A DNA stretch of 9,344 bases, from the NCBI GenBank assembly GCA_025998475.1, contig BNVZ01000042.1, forward strand, positions 1 through 9,344, read 5' to 3'. The notes beneath the pieces are model-generated. The model ran no database searches. It saw only the letters and a program-made list of their open reading frames with translations, and was not told the origin of the DNA. This stretch comes from Endomicrobiia bacterium. Its GTDB lineage: Bacteria > Elusimicrobiota > Endomicrobiia > Endomicrobiales > Endomicrobiaceae. A program made the position numbers and the translations under genes. Shown here piece after piece: positions 6,409 through 9,344 of the stretch. Position 1 is the stretch's first letter. The number at the start of each line of letters is the position of its first letter.

Positions 6409-7602
6409 TTAACTATTTTTTTGCTCTGCCATAAGATATTTTAACATCATGGGGGTAATAAAAGTTGTAAGCATTATAACTGCCACCAAAACGCTGTAAT
6501 ATTTAGGTTCAAAAACATTATTTTCCAAACCAAGCATGGCAAATACTAACCCGACTTCGCCGCGAGGCACCATTGAAATACCTATCAAAAGTTTATTAAT
6601 ACCTTTTTTAAATACAACAAATCCTGAAATTGCCTTGCCAACAAAAGCAACAATAAAAAGTATTGCCGTTAAAACTAAAATTTCTCTGTTTGCAACAATA
6701 AAAGGATTAAATGTACTTATCTCCACCCTAGTGCCCAATAAAACAAAGAATATCGGAACAAAAAATGCATAAATTGGTTTTATATCTCTTTTTATTTTTT
6801 CACTTTGTTTTGTTGTTGAAAGGATAAGTCCGGCAACAAAAGCACCGACTATAACACCAAGGTTAACTTTTGTTGACAATGCCGACACAATAAAGCAAAA
6901 AACAATACCCATAACAAGCACTGTATGGGATTGTTTCATCTTTGAAATAAGATTAAAAAGAGAAGGCGCTATAAGAACACCTGCAGCTACCGATAATACT
7001 AAAAACAGTATTGCTGTTCCGCTTACAGAGGCAACCATTCCAGTGGTAACTTTTCCACCTTGAACAAGCTTTAAAACAATAGTAAGTATTACAAGACCTA
7101 CCACATCGTCAATAACTGCTGCCCCAAGTACGATTTTTGCTTCTTTAGTTTCAAGACGATTTAAATCCATAAACACTCTTGCAGTAATACCCACAGATGT
7201 TGCAGTAAGTACAGCGCCTGCAAAAATTGCCTGATGACTTGTAAGTCCAAAACGTAAAAATACAAAATATCCTAAAAAATATGGAACTACTACACCAACA
7301 ATCGCTACAGCTGTAGCCCATCCACTTGCTTTCAGAAATTCTTTTATATTTGTCGAAAGTCCTACTTCAAAAAGAAGGATTATTGCGCCAAGTTCGGATA
7401 GACTTTTCAAAACACTTGTTAAAACAGAAGTTTCATTAACATTAATAAGCCCCAAAACACTTGAACCTATAACAACACCCGCTAAAAGTTCTCCAATTAT
7501 GGCGCTCTGTCCAAACTTTAAGGCAATTTCCCCAAAAATTTTCGCGAAGAAAAAAATACCGATCAAAGCTACCAAAAACCCAAAAAACAAAGTATCGTGC
7601 AT
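6409..7602 (-). CDS. CPA2-family monovalent cation/proton antiporter
   Basis: Inner-membrane antiporter exchanging Na+ or K+ for H+, of the NapA/KefB-like Na_H_Exchanger family. The chosen product is 397 aa, starts MHDTLFFGFLVALIG, and has about twelve hydrophobic segments. AAVIDDVVGLVIL carries the paired Asp (165-166), which in NapA and NhaA bind the ion and mark electrogenic exchange. ATSVGITARVFMDL precedes it, a Lys in FVGKAISGF (about 323) may match the NapA helix-10 Lys, and VPRGEVGLVFA (345-355) is the conserved late motif. There is no RCK or TrkA-N domain, so it is not a full KefB/KefC. An upstream ATG at 7662 would add 20 hydrophilic residues and overlap thyX; the 7602 start has AGAGG 8 nt upstream and leaves a 16-bp gap. 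The transported ion is not determined. Confidence 0.9.
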   Translation of the reverse strand: MHDTLFFGFLVALIGIFFFAKIFGEIALKFGQSAIIGELLAGVVIGSSVLGLINVNETSVLTSVLKSLSELGAIILLFEVGLSTNIKEFLKASGWATAVAIVGVVVPYFLGYFVFLRFGLTSHQAIFAGAVLTATSVGITARVFMDLNRLETKEAKIVLGAAVIDDVVGLVILTIVLKLVQGGKVTTGMVASVSGTAILFLVLSVAAGVLIAPSLFNLISKMKQSHTVLVMGIVFCFIVSALSTKVNLGVIVGAFVAGLILSTTKQSEKIKRDIKPIYAFFVPIFFVLLGTRVEISTFNPFIVANREILVLTAILFIVAFVGKAISGFVVFKKGINKLLIGISMVPRGEVGLVFAMLGLENNVFEPKYYSVLVAVIMLTTFITPMMLKYLMAEQKNS

Positions 7603-7610
7603 CCCCATTA

Positions 7611-7615
7611 CCTCT
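7611..7615 (-). promoter_or_regulatory. Ribosome-binding site deciding the antiporter start
   Basis: AGAGG lies 8 nt before the ATG at 7602. The nearer ATG at 7608 is too close to it, and the ATGs at 7629 and 7662 lie inside thyX with no comparable site. Confidence 0.6.
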
Positions 7616-7618
7616 ACA

Positions 7619-8290
7619 TTATTTTCCATTTTTCCATGGTTTACCACAAGTAAAAGCTTCATGGCAACCCTCCCTTATGCAATCAGGACCTGCGTCAGAA
7701 AACAACAAAGGAGCTTCTCTTCTGACAAGGCTTAACATACGGCATGTCATATCTCTTATTTCCCATTGAGCCCTGTTACAGCTTCTTAACGAGAAAAAAT
7801 GTCTTAACTCTCTTGTGTTCATAGTTATTACTATCTTTGTTGTAGAAGCATTAGGTAGAATATATCTTGCATCTTCAGCAGGAATATCCGCATCTAAGAA
7901 TTCTTTATACAATTTTTCGGTATTTTTGAGAAAATTATTATATTTTCCCAAAAGATTCTTATCTCTCTTTATTGTTTCAGGAACTACAAACTCTACACCG
8001 TTTTTAAATTTTACATATCTCTGGCTTTGTACCGAAAAAGAAGCTATTCTGTGTCTTGTAAGCTGCGCAAGCAAAGAGCGCGACACGCCTTCTACGCCAA
8101 AAGTAAACGATGCATGCTCTAAAACTGAATTATGACCAGACGATATAACTTTGCCAAGAAGTTCTTTTATTTTTTCTTTTGTAAACTTCTCTGAAATTTC
8201 GTATATACTTGCAGAACTGTAACATAATCTTGCGGCTATAGCGCATATTTTTTCAGGTTCAGGTGTAAATTTTAAAAGTTTTACCTTCAT
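7619..8290 (-). CDS. thyX: Flavin-dependent thymidylate synthase ThyX
   Basis: Makes dTMP from dUMP with methylene-tetrahydrofolate, FAD and NAD(P)H. The 223-aa protein has the ThyX signature RHR-x7-S as RHRIASFSVQSQRY (79-92). It also has HNSVLEHASFTF (53-64), ARYILPNASTTKIVITMNTR (141-160) and ELRHFFSLR..NRAQWEIR (161-179), which form the FAD and dUMP sites. The C-terminus has a Cys-rich tail (C204, C209, C215), also seen in other ThyX proteins. Length is typical. The start MKVKLLKFTPEPEKI matches the family start, though its ribosome-binding site (GGGA) is weak. It is the first gene of a unit with the antiporter. Having ThyX means thymidylate synthesis here needs no separate dihydrofolate reductase step; no thyA is in the window. 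Confidence 0.96.
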   Translation of the reverse strand: MKVKLLKFTPEPEKICAIAARLCYSSASIYEISEKFTKEKIKELLGKVISSGHNSVLEHASFTFGVEGVSRSLLAQLTRHRIASFSVQSQRYVKFKNGVEFVVPETIKRDKNLLGKYNNFLKNTEKLYKEFLDADIPAEDARYILPNASTTKIVITMNTRELRHFFSLRSCNRAQWEIRDMTCRMLSLVRREAPLLFSDAGPDCIREGCHEAFTCGKPWKNGK

Positions 8291-8375
8291 TGTTTTCCCA
8301 ATAATCTTGATAACTTAACAAAGTTTTTAAAGTGGAATTCTAGATAAACAACAACCGCGTAAACCTAACAATATT

Positions 8376-8381
8376 ATTATA
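8376..8381 (-). promoter_or_regulatory. Possible -10 box for thyX
   Basis: A perfect TATAAT on the minus strand, 85 bp before the thyX start. No convincing -35 box is found 16-18 bp upstream and there is no TGN extension. AT-rich sequence makes chance matches likely. Confidence 0.3.
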
Positions 8382-8411
8382 GCAAAGTATTCTGCATTTA
8401 AGAGGATATTA

Positions 8412-8482
8412 AACGACGCACCGTTCTTGCAAAGAGGTTGCATCCTTCGCAAGAACGAGCCGTTGGCAGTTGCCGTGTCGTT
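8412..8482. other. Branched inverted-repeat element between lipoprotein pseudogene and thyX
   Basis: The 71-bp stretch is closed by aacgac/gtcgtt (8412-8417 with 8477-8482). Inside is a 9-bp perfect stem cgttcttgc/gcaagaacg (8422-8430 with 8449-8457), whose loop can pair further (agg 8435-8437 with cct 8444-8446), and a small hairpin ggca-gt-tgcc (8465-8474). Neither strand has a U-run after it, so it is not a standard intrinsic terminator. The ends do not fit an integron attC core. Its role and transcribed strand are unknown. Confidence 0.5.
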
Positions 8483-8519
8483 GTAGAGAAGTCACAACTT
8501 AAAGGACGTGGTTACAAGT

Positions 8520-8871
8520 TCACTTAAACTTTATTGCCATATATTTAGTTCTTTTAGTTTCTTGTTTTTTAATAGGTTTAGAACCAACATAATATGATTT
8601 TCTAACCTCAGCAGATCCTGTTGGAATCACCGCATCCGCTCCCAATTTCGCGGCTTCTGCTTTTATTTTCGCCAAACTTCTTCCCGATAACCAGATTTCT
8701 GCCAGCTCTATATATTCTTTGTTAGAAGTAGGCTTCGAGTATACTTCTATTTTGCTCGCTCGGTCGGAGGTGGGTATTCGGTGTTCGTATATTTGACACT
8801 GCCGACTGTCGCTACACAACCCGTGATAAAAAAAGACAAAGACAAAACAAAAAACTTACAATTTTTTTCAT
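8520..8871 (-). pseudogene. Small lipoprotein, copy 1, broken by two single-base deletions
   Basis: The likely start ATG at 8871 (GGTGGG upstream) gives MKKIVSFLFCLCLF and then leaves frame in a run of seven T. One frame over, FFITGCVATVGSVKYTN carries the lipobox (TGC) and the start of the mature protein up to PPPTE. A second shift near 8758 leads to KIEVYSKPTSNKEYIELAEI and LGADAVIPTG, ending MAIKFK. Comparison with copy 2 shows one base missing at the second site (GAGCGAGC against GATGCAAGC). The span is 352 bp; restoring both bases gives 354, exactly 117 codons plus a stop. The intact protein would be an exported lipoprotein of unknown function. Sequencing error or phase variation at the T run are alternatives to true decay. 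Confidence 0.75.
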
Positions 8872-9042
8872 TTTTCACCCACCAAAATAATTTTATTTTA
8901 TCACACCGCCAGAACCACCAATTGCGCTGCTGGCTTTTGTGTGAACACACTCTAGAATCACTTTCTTTTCTTTCCTTCTTCCAAGAGAAATCAAATCCAC
9001 AGGAACACCGACAAAGCCATTCCAAAGTATGCACGTAGTCGT

Positions 9043-9344
9043 TTATTTAAATTTTATTGCTACGTATCTAAGTTTTGCTTCTACAGTCTTTATTCCTCCT
9101 GAAACGACAGATGATGCTATATAAAGCTTACCAGGTCCTGTTGGAATTATCGCATCAGCTCCTAATCTTGCAGCTTCTGCTGTTACTTCCTTCAATTCTC
9201 TTCCTGATGACAATGTAATTTCTGCAAGTTCTATGTACTCTTTTTTGGGAGTGGTCGTTGAGTATACTTCTATTTTGCTTGCATCGGTCGGAGGAGGATA
9301 CTCGGCACTCGTATATTTAACACTGCTGATTGTCGCTGCAGCAC
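9043..9344 (-). CDS. Small lipoprotein, copy 2 (N-terminus cut by window edge)
   Basis: An open frame of 100 codons runs from the window edge to TAA at 9043-9045. The first two bases at the edge (GT) are probably the end of the TGT lipobox Cys, judging from copy 1, so the signal peptide is off the window. It then reads AAATISSVKYTSAEYPPPTD, KIEVYSTTTPKKEYIELAEI, AEAARLGADAIIPTG and ends RYVAIKFK. It closely parallels copy 1 in order and length, so the two are tandem paralogues. I do not recognise the family; the A..LGADA(I/V)I segment recalls small bacterial lipoproteins of unknown role. No stop or frameshift is seen, so this copy may be the functional one. Confidence 0.75.
   Translation of the reverse strand, partial: AAATISSVKYTSAEYPPPTDASKIEVYSTTTPKKEYIELAEITLSSGRELKEVTAEAARLGADAIIPTGPGKLYIASSVVSGGIKTVEAKLRYVAIKFK

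Noticed and set aside
8412..8482. Integron attC site
   Set aside because: The terminal sequences do not match the RYYYAAC and GTTRRRY core pattern, and no integrase or cassette is nearby.
8747..9034. Minus-strand frame of 95 codons starting MHTLEW
   Set aside because: Only its last third (signal peptide core and lipobox) is real and belongs to lipoprotein copy 1; the upstream part is Cys/Trp-rich nonsense with a poorly placed start.
8781..9038. Plus-strand frame of 85 codons
   Set aside because: Antisense to the lipoprotein region, with no ribosome-binding site and low-complexity composition.

Overview
The window is AT-rich and carries an intact NADH-linked [FeFe]-hydrogenase operon surrounded by decaying genes and insertion-sequence remnants. 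All retained genes lie on the minus strand. The hydrogenase points to a strictly anaerobic, hydrogen-forming fermenter. The many small indels and decayed mobile elements suggest a genome under reductive decay, as in host-associated bacteria. Endomicrobium-like Elusimicrobiota would fit, but that name is inference and the sequence does not prove it.

Layout. 61-921: a nearly full-length but badly mutated IS5-family element on the plus strand, with both terminal inverted repeats and an internal 59-bp tandem duplication. 1001-5368 (minus): hydC-hydB-hydA, tightly packed, with all cofactor-binding motifs visible. An extended -10 promoter sits just upstream of hydC. 5417-5673: a mini-element bounded by two near-identical hairpins that hold the two ends of a Y1 (IS200/IS605-like) transposase. 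Its near hairpin abuts the hyd promoter. About 5714-5812: a stretch with several nested inverted repeats and no clear gene. 5949-6406: remnant of a small secreted protein. 6409-8290 (minus): thyX followed by a CPA2-type cation/proton antiporter. 8412-8482: a branched inverted-repeat element. 8520-9344: two tandem paralogous small lipoprotein genes; the downstream copy carries two single-base deletions, and the upstream copy is open but cut by the window edge at about its lipobox cysteine.

Function. HydC (NuoE-like), HydB (NuoF-like plus extra ferredoxin domains) and HydA (catalytic H-cluster subunit) form a cytoplasmic complex that couples NADH, probably with ferredoxin, to H2 formation. The antiporter exchanges monovalent cations for protons, and ThyX makes dTMP with folate and FAD. 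No hydrogenase maturases (HydE, HydF, HydG) are present, so they must lie elsewhere. The clearest candidates for something undescribed are the hairpin-bounded mini-element next to the hyd promoter and the structured intergenic segments.
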